DNA from: Rothia sp. P100
GTDB taxonomy: Bacteria; Actinomycetota; Actinomycetes; Actinomycetales; Micrococcaceae
NCBI RefSeq assembly: GCF_023712425.1
Contig: NZ_JAMAYG010000001.1
Coordinates: 620,001-684,000 of the forward strand
DNA length: 64,000 nt
Direction of reading: 5' to 3'
The notes below the pieces were generated by a model. It worked only from the letters and a program-made list of their open reading frames with translations, had not been told where the DNA came from and did not search any database. The translations under genes were made by a program, and so were the position numbers. The first letter of the stretch is position 1, and the number at the start of each line of letters is the position of its first letter. Below, in pieces: positions 1 to 8,200 of this stretch.

Positions 1-5
1 TTTGC

Positions 6-21
6 AGAGTTTGCAAACTCT
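6..21. promoter_or_regulatory. Perfect 16-bp palindrome, possible operator
   Basis: AGAGTTTGCAAACTCT reads identically on both strands. It lies at the window edge, downstream of the small leftward gene ending at 72, and may belong to a gene outside the window. There is no run of T after it, so it looks more like a protein-binding dyad than a terminator. The cognate regulator is unknown. Confidence 0.35.
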
Positions 22-71
22 AGGTGGTATCTGTGACTAAGCCTACGAAACCAGAGGCTTGGGCGACTGTT

Positions 72-428
72 TTAGGAGGTAACCGTGAGGGACAGCTCCT
101 GCTCTAGCAAGAGCGAAATCTCCATGTTTTCAAGATAGGTATAAGCCTGCTCCACGGTGCACATACCGCTGAGAATTTCACGACCGAGATTTTCTTTGAC
201 GCCCTCAAAGCGTGCGCGGAGGGCTTCAACATAGAGTGTTGAGCCAAGATTAGGCGCAAAATCTAGAGGTTCAGTCTCTTGAGAGAAACTCTCCTGGTCA
301 AGTTCAGCAATCAGGTTTTTGTAGTCGCGTTGAACCTGTTCTTCGCTCACCTTCATTTCAGCGAGCGGGTCAGATGACAGTGCATTGCCCCCGTGGGGTG
401 CCCGTATCTCTTTTCTGTTTTCGAACAT
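72..428 (-). CDS. Small conserved-looking protein of unknown function
   Basis: I do not recognise this 118-residue protein. It is soluble, acidic and mostly helical-looking, with many Glu and Leu residues and no signal peptide, membrane segment or Cys motif. The middle (about residues 25-50) is predicted-helix-like and rich in Glu/Asp. The C-terminal third is Leu/Glu rich. The start ATG is preceded by a G-run (AGGGGGT) and a GAGAAT hexamer 7 nt upstream, so it may be leaderless or use a poor ribosome site. It is transcribed away from yajQ, sharing a 170-bp intergenic region. Its coding character is supported by length and clean start context only. Confidence 0.55.
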   Translation of the reverse strand: MFENRKEIRAPHGGNALSSDPLAEMKVSEEQVQRDYKNLIAELDQESFSQETEPLDFAPNLGSTLYVEALRARFEGVKENLGREILSGMCTVEQAYTYLENMEISLLLEQELSLTVTS

Positions 429-600
429 ACCCCCTATTCTCGTCCATCAAGGTTAATCCTTCCTGAGAATTTAGTGACAGTTTCATAACGATTTATATTC
501 TGAGCGAGAAGGCCCTAAGACAAGGTACCGTTATAGGTAACACCACCCCGCACCCGTGGGGCCTATACCGCTCTATCTATCCACGAAAGAAGGCGCGCTC

Positions 601-1092
601 ATGGCTAGCGATTCATCATTCGACGTTGTCTCTAAGGTTGATAAACAAGAGATTTCTAACGCGCTCAACCAAGCTCAAAAAGAAGTAGCGCAGCGCTACG
701 ACTTCCGCGGCGTTGGCGCTGAGATTGATTTCTCGGGCGAGAAAATTCTCATTAAGGCTAATTCAGAGGAGCGAGCTCTAGCTGTGCTCGATGTTTTCCA
801 GTCCAAACTGGTTAAACGTGGCATCTCGCTCAAATCTCTGGACGCCGGTGACCCCTATGCATCTGGTAAGGAATACCGTATCGAATCTTCTATCAAAGAA
901 GGTATCGCCCAAGACCAGGCTAAAAAAATCACGAAACTTATCCGAGATGAAGGCCCCAAGAGCGTTAAGGCAACCATTCAGGGTGATGAGTTGCGCGTTA
1001 CCTCAAAATCTCGCGACGATCTGCAGGACGTTATCGCACTGCTAAAGGGTGCTGACCTTGAGGTAGATCTTCAGTTTATGAACTACCGCTAA
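601..1092 (+). CDS. yajQ: YajQ family nucleotide-binding protein (UPF0234)
   Basis: A 163-residue member of the YajQ family, cytosolic proteins of two ferredoxin-like halves that bind nucleotides (c-di-GMP or GTP in some species). The N-terminus [18 protein letters not shown] is the family signature, and the C-terminus ends in the typical LQFMNYR. I chose the ATG at 601 because the signature begins there and AAGAAGG lies about 7 nt upstream. An in-frame TTG/ATG region further upstream (from 556) would add 15 non-conserved residues. Length matches the family. It is followed directly by a strong terminator, so it appears monocistronic. The cellular role in actinobacteria is not established. Confidence 0.93.
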   Translation: MASDSSFDVVSKVDKQEISNALNQAQKEVAQRYDFRGVGAEIDFSGEKILIKANSEERALAVLDVFQSKLVKRGISLKSLDAGDPYASGKEYRIESSIKEGIAQDQAKKITKLIRDEGPKSVKATIQGDELRVTSKSRDDLQDVIALLKGADLEVDLQFMNYR

Positions 1093-1124
1093 AGGCCAAT
1101 TGGCCTAGCCTCGCAGAACCTCAC

Positions 1125-1160
1125 AACCCCTACCGGGTTTACCCGGTAGGGGTTGGTTTT
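1125..1160 (+). terminator. Rho-independent terminator of yajQ
   Basis: A 13-bp perfect stem (AACCCCTACCGGG / CCCGGTAGGGGTT) with loop TTTA is followed by GGTTTTATT. It sits 33 bp after the yajQ stop and between convergent yajQ and htpX, so it may serve both. Confidence 0.9.
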
Positions 1161-1183
1161 ATTAGACGTAGAGTGCCGAGAGC

Positions 1184-2080
1184 TTAGAGCTGACCGTTCC
1201 CCCGAGCCATCGCTTCAAGACGAGCAATGCGGTCAGCCATGGGCGGGTGAGTGGACATCATGTTCTTCACACTACCCCCACGAAAGGGATTGGCAATCAT
1301 CATGGAGGCAGTTCCCGCCACCTGCCGGTTATTGGGGTTCATGGGATAGCGTGAAATGCCGTTTTCAAGTTTGTGCAGAGCAGAAGCCAGCCCCAGCGGG
1401 TCACCGGTCAGCTGCGCGCCGTCCTCATCAGCATCATATTCACGGGTACGGCTAATAGCCATTTGCATGATACCAGCAGCGAGAGGTGCAAAGAGGGCAA
1501 TCAGCAGTGAGAAGAGAAGACCACCACCACGGTTTTCGTTATTGCCGCCGCCACCAAACATCATGCCAAATGAAGCAAAATTGGCTACCGTACCAATCAC
1601 CGAGGCAACCGCTGCTGCGATAGAACCGGTCAAAATATCACGGTTATAAACATGCATCAGTTCATGCCCTAACACCCCTCGCATTTCGCGCTCATCTAAA
1701 AGCTGGAGGATGCCCTCGGTGCAGCACACAGCAGCATTCTGCGGGTTACGGCCGGTAGCGAAGGCATTAGGGGTCATTGTGGGGGCCACGTAGAGGCGTG
1801 GCATAGGCTGGCCGGCTTTAGCTGAAAGTTCCTCAACAATGGAGTAAAGACCTGGTACCTGTTCACGGGTAACGGGGTAGGCCTTCATCGACTTAATAGC
1901 CAGTTTATCGGAGTTCCAGTAGGTGTAGGCAACGGTAATCACACCCAGCAAACCGAACAGCAGAATCCAAATTGAACTACGGGTAAAGGCCGCGAGACCA
2001 GCGCCGATGAGGAGCAAGAAGCCAATCATGGAGCCCAGGAGTAGCGCCGTTTTTAGGCCGTTATTGTGGTGGTGCTGCAC
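1184..2080 (-). CDS. htpX: HtpX-type membrane zinc metalloprotease
   Basis: A 298-residue M48 peptidase that degrades misfolded membrane proteins as part of envelope quality control. Two N-terminal hydrophobic helices (about residues 10-32 and 36-55) are followed by the catalytic zinc site HELMH at residues 139-143. The third zinc ligand is in the EYDAD motif near residue 214. Two further hydrophobic stretches lie between (about 152-175 and 188-208), interrupted by a Gly/Asn-rich loop. The start is a GTG preceded by AGAAAGG, encoding an N-terminal His cluster. Length and motif spacing match bacterial HtpX. The gene stands alone, convergent with yajQ and downstream of the large sigma factor gene on the same strand. 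Confidence 0.95.
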   Translation of the reverse strand: MQHHHNNGLKTALLLGSMIGFLLLIGAGLAAFTRSSIWILLFGLLGVITVAYTYWNSDKLAIKSMKAYPVTREQVPGLYSIVEELSAKAGQPMPRLYVAPTMTPNAFATGRNPQNAAVCCTEGILQLLDEREMRGVLGHELMHVYNRDILTGSIAAAVASVIGTVANFASFGMMFGGGGNNENRGGGLLFSLLIALFAPLAAGIMQMAISRTREYDADEDGAQLTGDPLGLASALHKLENGISRYPMNPNNRQVAGTASMMIANPFRGGSVKNMMSTHPPMADRIARLEAMARGNGQL

Positions 2081-2212
2081 TTTTAGCCTTTCTACTGTTG
2101 ATGACCGCCAGCGTGCCGGTCTTTATTAAAGAATAAACCTCATCACTCCGTGGAGGGAGCTTGTCAGCTGAGGGCTATCAACCCATGGGCTGCTGACGAC
2201 CAGCCCATACCT

Positions 2213-4213
2213 TTAGCGGTAGCAAGCTACCACATCAATAGAGGGTAAACCCAGAAATTCCTTAAGAATATAGATGGCATGGGGGTGCTCCAAAACCACC
2301 TGGGGGATATAGGTTATAAAGAATACTTGTTCATCCCAGACCGAATAACGAATGATGCAAAGACTGTTGCCGGCGATGGGTTGACCGAAGGCATCCCAGG
2401 GCACGCTCTGCATAAATTCTTGGTATTCAGGGGTTCCTACCCAATCGTTAGGATCAGCCGGGGTAGCTGGTTCCACAGGCTCAACCGGCTCAACTGGTTC
2501 CACGGGCTCAACCGGCTCAACTGGTTCCACTGGCTCAACCGGTTCCACAGGCTCAGCTGGCTCAACTGGTTCCACAGGCTCAACCGGCTCAACCGGTTCC
2601 ACAGGCTCAACCGGTTCAACCGGTTCAACCGGTTCAACCGGTTCAACCGGTTCCACAGGCTCAGCAGATTCTGCTGGCGGCAGGGGGGCAATCGGATTGG
2701 TGGGATCAATAGGATTATCGGGGTCATTTGAAACCGCGGGAGATAAAGGATCAGTAGCTGCCCCGTTACCCTCAACATTGCCAGGTAATCCTGCATCAGA
2801 TGGAGTTCCATCCCCATCTCTCGCGGATTCCTGCTCTAGTTGGGGACCGGGTGCTAAGGAATCGGAAACCTCCAAGGATTCCTCTGAGGAAGTGCTGTTG
2901 CTTCCCCCAGCACCATCTGCACTGCCAACAGAAGATTCATCAGAGGATTCACTAACAACATCTTCTTCGAGCGATTGTGCCCCAACCGCCCCATCTAGTC
3001 CTTGTGAAGCTGGGGCCATCTCAGGGTTGCTTGCTTCATCAGCTAAAGAGCGGTCAGATCTATCCGAGCTTGCATTCTGGCTCTGCACCTTGTCAGCAGC
3101 ACTGGCACCGGCAGCGTCATTTTCTGCTCCCCCTCCCCCCTTGTCTTGATTACCGTCAGAGTCTGATACTTCCTCAGTCTGAGGTATTGAGAGGCCCTGT
3201 GCTGCTTGGGAATCTGTGGTGGATTCGGCAGAATCATCCACGTGTGAATTGCCGACCATCACGATGCCTCCCACAAGAGCGAGCACAGCGGTGATAACGG
3301 CGGCGGTACCTGCAAGTGTTGGGTGACGTGGAATAGGCTTCTTATTCATTCCGCCTAGCGACGCGCTGCCGCCGGCGGTTACGCCGGTGGCTGTAGCACC
3401 GGTAAGGAAGGGCACTAGCACGCGTGAGCTGTCGGTAACTATCGGCAGTAGCCCGGCCAAAACAGGAAAAACCCACACACGCATTGACTTGTTGATTCCG
3501 GATAGCGTGAGGTATTCAGAGGTGCAGTAGCTACACTCTGCCAGGTGAACCCGAAGTGCCTCGGTGCGCTTCCTGGTGAGAGACCCACGAACCATGGAGC
3601 TGAGGTGCGGGTTGTACTGTTCACATTCACGGGTTTTAGGAGCATTTTGGTGTGCCTTCAAAAACTCTTCTCTGAGGCTCTCACGGGCACGGGTAGCTAA
3701 AGCTGACACAGCATTGGCTGAAAGGTTGAGGCTCATGGCGACCTCGCGCGGCTTCTTTGCTTCAACCTCGGTCATCCACAAAACTGTCTGCCACCGTTCG
3801 GGCAGGGATGTGAAGGCGGCAATAAGCTCATCGGAGTCATTCAGGTGGAGCACCGTTTCATCTATGGAGCTAGCTGACTCGAGGTAGTTATCCTCACTGG
3901 GAACTTCTTTCTGACGAATAAGCCCGTTTTCAGCTGCCAGGTGGGCGATAGTGGTCGCTAGGTAACCGCCCATAAATGTCTTGGGGCCTTTACCATTTTT
4001 GAGCGCCTGGAGTATGCGAACAAAGGCCTCAGAAACAATATCTTCTGACAGAGTGGGGTTAGAAGTATGTTTGATAGCGACGGCCCGGGCCATGCTGACG
4101 TAGCGCTCGTACAAAATACCGTAGGAATCCAGCTTCCCTTCACGGATATCAGATAGCAACAGTTCATCAGACGGCCCGCTATGCGCCGTAGTAGTGGCGT
4201 TACGCTGCGGCAT
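2213..4213 (-). CDS. ECF-like sigma factor fused to a zinc finger, membrane helix and VEP-repeat tail
   Basis: A 666-residue protein, about three times the length of a normal ECF sigma factor. Residues 25-95 look like sigma region 2 (YGILYERYVSMARAVAIKH) and 130-185 like region 4 with a helix-turn-helix (LPERWQTVLWMTEVE). A zf-HC2-like cluster follows (C197, then H223-xxx-C227-xx-C230), the type found in anti-sigma factors. A hydrophobic helix at about 299-321 would place the rest outside the cell: an acidic Ser/Glu-rich stalk, about 20 VEP tripeptides, and a C-terminal globular piece of some 80 residues with two Cys. The start ATG has GGGGAG upstream. Sigma factors with a fused zinc finger and membrane anchor are known in actinobacteria. 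The inference is an envelope signal controlling a tethered sigma factor. Its target genes are unknown. Confidence 0.85.
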   Translation of the reverse strand: MPQRNATTTAHSGPSDELLLSDIREGKLDSYGILYERYVSMARAVAIKHTSNPTLSEDIVSEAFVRILQALKNGKGPKTFMGGYLATTIAHLAAENGLIRQKEVPSEDNYLESASSIDETVLHLNDSDELIAAFTSLPERWQTVLWMTEVEAKKPREVAMSLNLSANAVSALATRARESLREEFLKAHQNAPKTRECEQYNPHLSSMVRGSLTRKRTEALRVHLAECSYCTSEYLTLSGINKSMRVWVFPVLAGLLPIVTDSSRVLVPFLTGATATGVTAGGSASLGGMNKKPIPRHPTLAGTAAVITAVLALVGGIVMVGNSHVDDSAESTTDSQAAQGLSIPQTEEVSDSDGNQDKGGGGAENDAAGASAADKVQSQNASSDRSDRSLADEASNPEMAPASQGLDGAVGAQSLEEDVVSESSDESSVGSADGAGGSNSTSSEESLEVSDSLAPGPQLEQESARDGDGTPSDAGLPGNVEGNGAATDPLSPAVSNDPDNPIDPTNPIAPLPPAESAEPVEPVEPVEPVEPVEPVEPVEPVEPVEPVEPVEPAEPVEPVEPVEPVEPVEPVEPVEPVEPVEPATPADPNDWVGTPEYQEFMQSVPWDAFGQPIAGNSLCIIRYSVWDEQVFFITYIPQVVLEHPHAIYILKEFLGLPSIDVVACYR
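2467..2667 (-). repeat. In-frame 9-bp tandem repeat encoding (Val-Glu-Pro)n
   Basis: About 20 copies of a 9-bp unit encode Val-Glu-Pro, with one Ala-Glu-Pro interruption. On the plus strand the units alternate between GGTTCAACC-, GGTTCCACA- and GGCTCAACC-type variants. Repeat number should be able to change by slippage without breaking the frame. The encoded rod would lie between the membrane helix and the C-terminal domain of the fused sigma factor. Confidence 0.95.
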
Positions 4214-4320
4214 AAAAGCTCCCCATCAAAGACACGCCCCGCCTAGTCAAAAAGGGGCTGTCTTTCAGTCTATCGACAAATGAGACTCAATAAAATGTCA
4301 CAGCAAAAGAGTGATGTAGA

Positions 4321-4363
4321 TAAAAAAGTAGTTTGGCTAAGGCCCCGGGCCTTAGCCAAACTA
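4321..4363 (-). terminator. Strong leftward Rho-independent terminator with no obvious gene upstream
   Basis: A 17-bp stem (TAGTTTGGCTAAGGCCC / GGGCCTTAGCCAAACTA) with almost no loop. On the minus strand it is followed by CTTTTTTA. It lies upstream of the sigma factor start at 4213, so it ends a transcript arriving from the right, where only non-coding sequence is found. Confidence 0.8.
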
Positions 4364-5102
4364 TTGCGACCCTAGAGCCAGAACACACCACGCGGTATTC
4401 CGGGCTGAACGCTTGCGATAGCATTCTTTCCTCTTAGGCTTTGTAGGTCTTTTCAGTATGCAGTTCAAGCGCTTACTGGTATCACCACCCGCGAACGGTC
4501 GTGTTACCTGTTGCTCTCTTTTTCTCTAGTTCTAATGTAGCGAGCATGTACGATGCAGAGCCCGCGAACGGCCCTGCACTTACTATGCCTGTCAGGTGTG
4601 GGGGGCTACCGTTCTTTTCAGCGGAGGTAGCCTCCCGGGTAGCATCGGGGGATGCTACCAAGCTTCGTTCCTTAACTGCTTCCCAGTACAGCTAAGGTCT
4701 TCCGCCCCAAGTGCGCTGGTCTCCATGACCTTTGCACATATGTTGTCCGCTATTACTATCTCTGTGATTTCCCAAGACCACAGAGAAACCGAGCCTCCGG
4801 GCCATCTGACTAGTAATAGCACCGGTCTGCTCAGTGACAGTTTTGTACTGTCATAGATAAAGAGTGGTTTTAGGGTAAAACATGACGCGAAAATTCAGAA
4901 AAAGAATAATTTTTTTGTAAAGTTTTTTTCTTATAGCATCTGACAAGGCAAAATAGCACCTTAGGGGATGTTACGAAGAGTGCTTACGCACAGCAATCTC
5001 TCTGGAGATAGCTTCAGAAAGCCGGGATTCACAGAAAAACTACCGCCAAAGTCAAAACTCGATCCACATACGCCGCTTATTGTGAAATATTCTGAACAAG
5101 CT

Positions 5103-5108
5103 TAAAGT
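5103..5108 (+). promoter_or_regulatory. -10 hexamer TAAAGT for a leaderless Fur-type gene
   Basis: TAAAGT is separated from the ATG at 5115 by six G residues. Transcription would start at or next to the start codon. The G-run could also act as a ribosome site, but it abuts the ATG. Confidence 0.5.
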
Positions 5109-5114
5109 GGGGGG

Positions 5115-5642
5115 ATGACCTCTTACAATGACACCTCATCAGCAGACGGTTGCCACCACCTTCCTGGTTACACCCCAGCGCCAGCGAGCGCCCATCACGA
5201 AAGATGGTCAGCCCAGCTTCGGTCCAAAGGTAGGCGGGTTACCAAGCAAAGGCTCGCTGTTCTCACAGCGGTGCACGAGCACCCGCATTCTACAGCCGAT
5301 ACCATAGTCAAAGCGGTAAGAGTAGAGCTTCCTCATATCACCGTGCAGTCGGTCTACGTAGTCCTAGCTGATTTAACGGATATCAATATGTTGCGCAAGT
5401 TTGATCCCCCGGGGTCTGCTGCTCTCTTCGAAACCAGAACCGGCGATAATCACCACCACGCAGTCTGTATTAGATGCGGCAGGATTGAGGATGTCGATTG
5501 CGCCATCGGAAGCGCGCCTTGCCTGGCCCCCCAAAGCCTCAACGGTATGACTTTGCTGAGCGCGGACGTCCTCTATCAGGGTATCTGCACCAGTTGTCAG
5601 AGCAAATCAGCAGCTGAGCTAGCGGACCAGCAGGCACGCTAA
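5115..5642 (+). CDS. Fur-family metal-dependent transcriptional regulator (FurA/PerR-like)
   Basis: A 175-residue Fur-family repressor. The winged helix spans about residues 30-95, with KGRRVTKQRLAVLTAV and the recognition-helix region HITVQSVYVVLADL. The metal-binding dimerisation half contains the HHHAVCIRCG motif (about 112-121) and a second CTSC pair near the C-terminus, giving the structural Cys4 zinc site. The N-terminus carries an extra His-rich segment of about 25 residues. FurA-type regulators usually sit upstream of a catalase gene and sense peroxide; here the next gene is a convergent MMPL transporter, so the regulon cannot be read from context. The start has TAAAGT 6 nt upstream. 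Confidence 0.88.
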   Translation: MTSYNDTSSADGCHHLPGYTPAPASAHHERWSAQLRSKGRRVTKQRLAVLTAVHEHPHSTADTIVKAVRVELPHITVQSVYVVLADLTDINMLRKFDPPGSAALFETRTGDNHHHAVCIRCGRIEDVDCAIGSAPCLAPQSLNGMTLLSADVLYQGICTSCQSKSAAELADQQAR

Positions 5643-5711
5643 GGGTCAGCGGATTTCTAACACAGTTTTGAATCACCCGTGAGCTTTGATTCAAGGCTGT
5701 GGATCCGTAAC

Positions 5712-8171
5712 CTATTGGGCTACATGCTTGGGACTTTCTTCCTGCGTGCCTCCTTCTTTTGCCCCGAAAGGCCAGTACCAGGCCTTCTCCCCTAGAAGGT
5801 ACATGGTGGCAGGAATGAAGGTGGTACGAATCAGGAATGCGTCCATGGCCACTCCAAGCGCTAGGGCGAAGCCGATGGGCCGTACCGCCGTAAGATGAGA
5901 GAATATGAAGCCGGCGAATACGGCAATCATAATCACCCCACAGGCGGTAACGACTCTGCCGCCCTGACGGTACCCCAGCAAAACGGCGTCCTGCGCAAGA
6001 TGTCCAGCCCTGTGAGCGTCTCGCATGCCTGAGACGATAAAAATCTGATAGTCCACCGACAGCCCGAAGAGTATGCCGATCAGTAAGATGGGCAGAAAGG
6101 CCAGGATGGGGCCGGGTTGAGTGACCCCGAAGAAATCCCCCAGCCATCCCCATTGGTAGACAGCCACCACAGCGCCAAAAGACGCCAGGGTAGAAAGCAA
6201 AAAGCCGATTGTTGCCATGAGCGGCACCAGCAGGGACCTGAAAACAAAAGCCATAAGAACGAGGCAGAGGCTAATAACTACACACAGGTAAAGTGGCACT
6301 GAGCTGGAGATGCGCTCTGAAATTTGAAGGTTAGCGACAGTTTGACCTGTTAACCCTACAGTCGTAGCAGTTGCTTTCTCCGTGGCTTCTATTTTCTCTA
6401 CCATGGAGTGCACGGTCTCAGCAGTGCTATCGGCGCTAGGTCCCTCTGCCGGGAAGAAGGCTAGGAGGGCGGTGCTTTGGTCTTTGCTGATTGCCCCAAT
6501 TGCTATGCTATCGATGTCCTTAGTCGTGAGCCGGTCGGCCACATCAAGGGCGACAGCCCGCAGGCGATCCTCGTCAGTGGGTACTGCAAGAGTAACCTTC
6601 GCGTAGATAGGGCCATTAGCCCCTTCGCCAAAGTGCTCGCTGATGGAATTGTAGGCGGCAAAGGCAGTGGAGTCCGGCGTTTGGTAGGAGCCATCGGGCA
6701 GACCCAAACGGAGCGAGGCGGTGGGAATAATGGCAATGAGCAAGATTGCCAGTGATAGCAGAATCATGCTCACCGGGCGGCGGGTGACGAAGCCTCCCCA
6801 GCCACCGCGGGCACTCTCTAGCTGGGCAATTGCCTCCCTACGATTTTGGGGCAGATGCTGAGTGTCCTTGTGAGCTGGTTGGGAACAGCTCGCGGTCTCC
6901 CGCTGTTTTTTAGTGAGTACACGGTAGCCCAGAAGCGAGAGTACAGCGGGAACGAGTGTAAGAGAAGAAGTAATAACCAGGGCTACAGCGAAGGCTCCGG
7001 CCAATCCCATGATGGAGAGAAAAGGTAGGCCTGTAAGGGTCAGGGCCGCAAGCGCAATAATGTTGGTGAGACCCGCAAAAAGCACCGAATGCCCCGCAGT
7101 TGAGTTGGCATCTGCAACCGCCTCTTGTACGCCCTTGCCCGATATGAGTTCCTCGCGGAAGCGGTAAAGGATGAGCAGGGCATAGTCAATGCCTACGCCC
7201 AGCCCTAGCATCAGAGCTAGCACCGGGTCAGTCGCTGTCATTCCCACAAAAGCTGTACTGGCATAGACGAACCCAACTCCCACGCCCGCACCTACAAGCG
7301 CGAGAATCAGAGGCAAACCTGCCGCTAGAACCGTTCCGAGTGTAACGAGCAGAACCAAGAAAGCGACCGTTAGGCCGAGTGCTTCTGAGGCTCCAACCAC
7401 ACCAGAAACATCCGAAGCCAGTTCATAGCTGTAGTTGACCGTCATCCCCTGATCTTCAAGAACATTAAAGGCCGCAAAGATATTTTCTCGCTCTTGGGGA
7501 GTCAGCGAGTTAGGGTCCTTACTCAAAGCGAGGGTAACGAGGGCAGCTGTACCATCAGCGCTGATGGTATCTGTTTCACCGGCGAGGGCTAGCTCACGCT
7601 CGCCCGTTACTAGGCTGTCTTCTTCCCGTTTGAGATTGACTTCCGCCCGCTCAAGTTCCTTTTCCTGGGCCAGCAATTCCGGGGCAATGTCTGCGATAGC
7701 CTCTTCGCTGAGCCCTTCCGGCAATGCTGAGCGAGCTACGGCAGCAGCAGCCTTACCCTGCTCTAGCTGGGTCTGAGCTTCCGCAAGCTGAGGCCGGGCG
7801 GCCTCCAGGCCCTCCTCGGCGTCAGCTCTTTTCTCAGCAGTAATGAAGGGGTCAAGCACACCGGCGATATCGGGCAATTCAGCGGCTGAGGTAAGCGCAT
7901 CTGCAACCGCTTCGCGCTGATTCGGTGAAAAGCCTGTGGACGATTCAATGATGATTTGGCCTCTAGCGACTCCTTTTTCAGGAATCTTAGCCTGTAAATC
8001 CTCTTGGACCGTTGTAAAAGCTGCACCGGGAATTGTGTACTGGGCAGTGGCGCCTTTGGACAGGGTCAGTGCTCCAACACCGGCCAACACTAAAAGGAGC
8101 AGCCATACTGACACCGTCGCTCGGGCATGCCGAGCAACAAAAAAGCCGAGGGCACGCAGGGCACCAGTCAT
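5712..8171 (-). CDS. MMPL-family (RND superfamily) membrane transporter
   Basis: An 819-residue transporter with the two-fold MMPL layout. Each half has one N-terminal helix (about 18-38 and near 475), a large extracytoplasmic loop, and a bundle of helices. The conserved Asp-Tyr pairs of the proton relay are present in GLGVGIDYALLILYRFRE (D329, Y330) and FGLSVDYQIFIVSGMRD in the second half. The first extracytoplasmic loop holds a Glu/Ala-rich coiled coil (about 112-200). Such proteins export lipids or drugs; the substrate here is unknown. AGGAG precedes the ATG. Only 29 bp separate it from the upstream SseB-like gene on the same strand, so the two are probably co-transcribed. Confidence 0.93.
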   Translation of the reverse strand: MTGALRALGFFVARHARATVSVWLLLLVLAGVGALTLSKGATAQYTIPGAAFTTVQEDLQAKIPEKGVARGQIIIESSTGFSPNQREAVADALTSAAELPDIAGVLDPFITAEKRADAEEGLEAARPQLAEAQTQLEQGKAAAAVARSALPEGLSEEAIADIAPELLAQEKELERAEVNLKREEDSLVTGERELALAGETDTISADGTAALVTLALSKDPNSLTPQERENIFAAFNVLEDQGMTVNYSYELASDVSGVVGASEALGLTVAFLVLLVTLGTVLAAGLPLILALVGAGVGVGFVYASTAFVGMTATDPVLALMLGLGVGIDYALLILYRFREELISGKGVQEAVADANSTAGHSVLFAGLTNIIALAALTLTGLPFLSIMGLAGAFAVALVITSSLTLVPAVLSLLGYRVLTKKQRETASCSQPAHKDTQHLPQNRREAIAQLESARGGWGGFVTRRPVSMILLSLAILLIAIIPTASLRLGLPDGSYQTPDSTAFAAYNSISEHFGEGANGPIYAKVTLAVPTDEDRLRAVALDVADRLTTKDIDSIAIGAISKDQSTALLAFFPAEGPSADSTAETVHSMVEKIEATEKATATTVGLTGQTVANLQISERISSSVPLYLCVVISLCLVLMAFVFRSLLVPLMATIGFLLSTLASFGAVVAVYQWGWLGDFFGVTQPGPILAFLPILLIGILFGLSVDYQIFIVSGMRDAHRAGHLAQDAVLLGYRQGGRVVTACGVIMIAVFAGFIFSHLTAVRPIGFALALGVAMDAFLIRTTFIPATMYLLGEKAWYWPFGAKEGGTQEESPKHVAQ

Positions 8172-8200
8172 GAGAGACTCCTGACCAAAAGCATCATGAA

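Larger units (their letters stand above)
4214..5114. other. 900-bp stretch without a convincing protein gene; candidate leftward structured RNA
   Basis: No open frame here has a family resemblance or a good start. What it holds is a strong leftward terminator (4321-4363), several inverted repeats (for example GGTAGCATC/GATGCTACC around 4637-4662), and the motif CCCGCGAACGG twice (near 4490 and 4560). An AT-rich tract at about 4890-4945 could carry promoters. A terminator with no gene feeding it suggests a non-coding RNA transcribed leftward from about 4850 to 4330. I checked for signatures of RNase P RNA, tmRNA and SRP RNA and did not find them. Confidence 0.45.

Noticed and set aside
2467-2667. 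CRISPR-like array
   Set aside because: The short periodic units have no spacers and are in-frame coding repeats.
2279-3294. Several open frames opposite or beside the sigma factor tail (for example 2279-2731 and 2697-3149 on the plus strand)
   Set aside because: They are made of the translated VEP repeat and Ser/Glu-rich low-complexity DNA in other frames. They have no ribosome sites or family resemblance.
4501-4856. Two short plus-strand open frames in the 900-bp gap
   Set aside because: No plausible starts with ribosome sites, no recognisable domains, and overlap with inverted repeats of the RNA candidate.
4321-4900. Identification of the gap as RNase P RNA, tmRNA or SRP RNA
   Set aside because: I did not find the conserved cores (the GAGGAA-GTC type core of RNase P, the tag-coding region and 3' CCA of tmRNA, or the GGAAGCAGC hairpin of SRP RNA).
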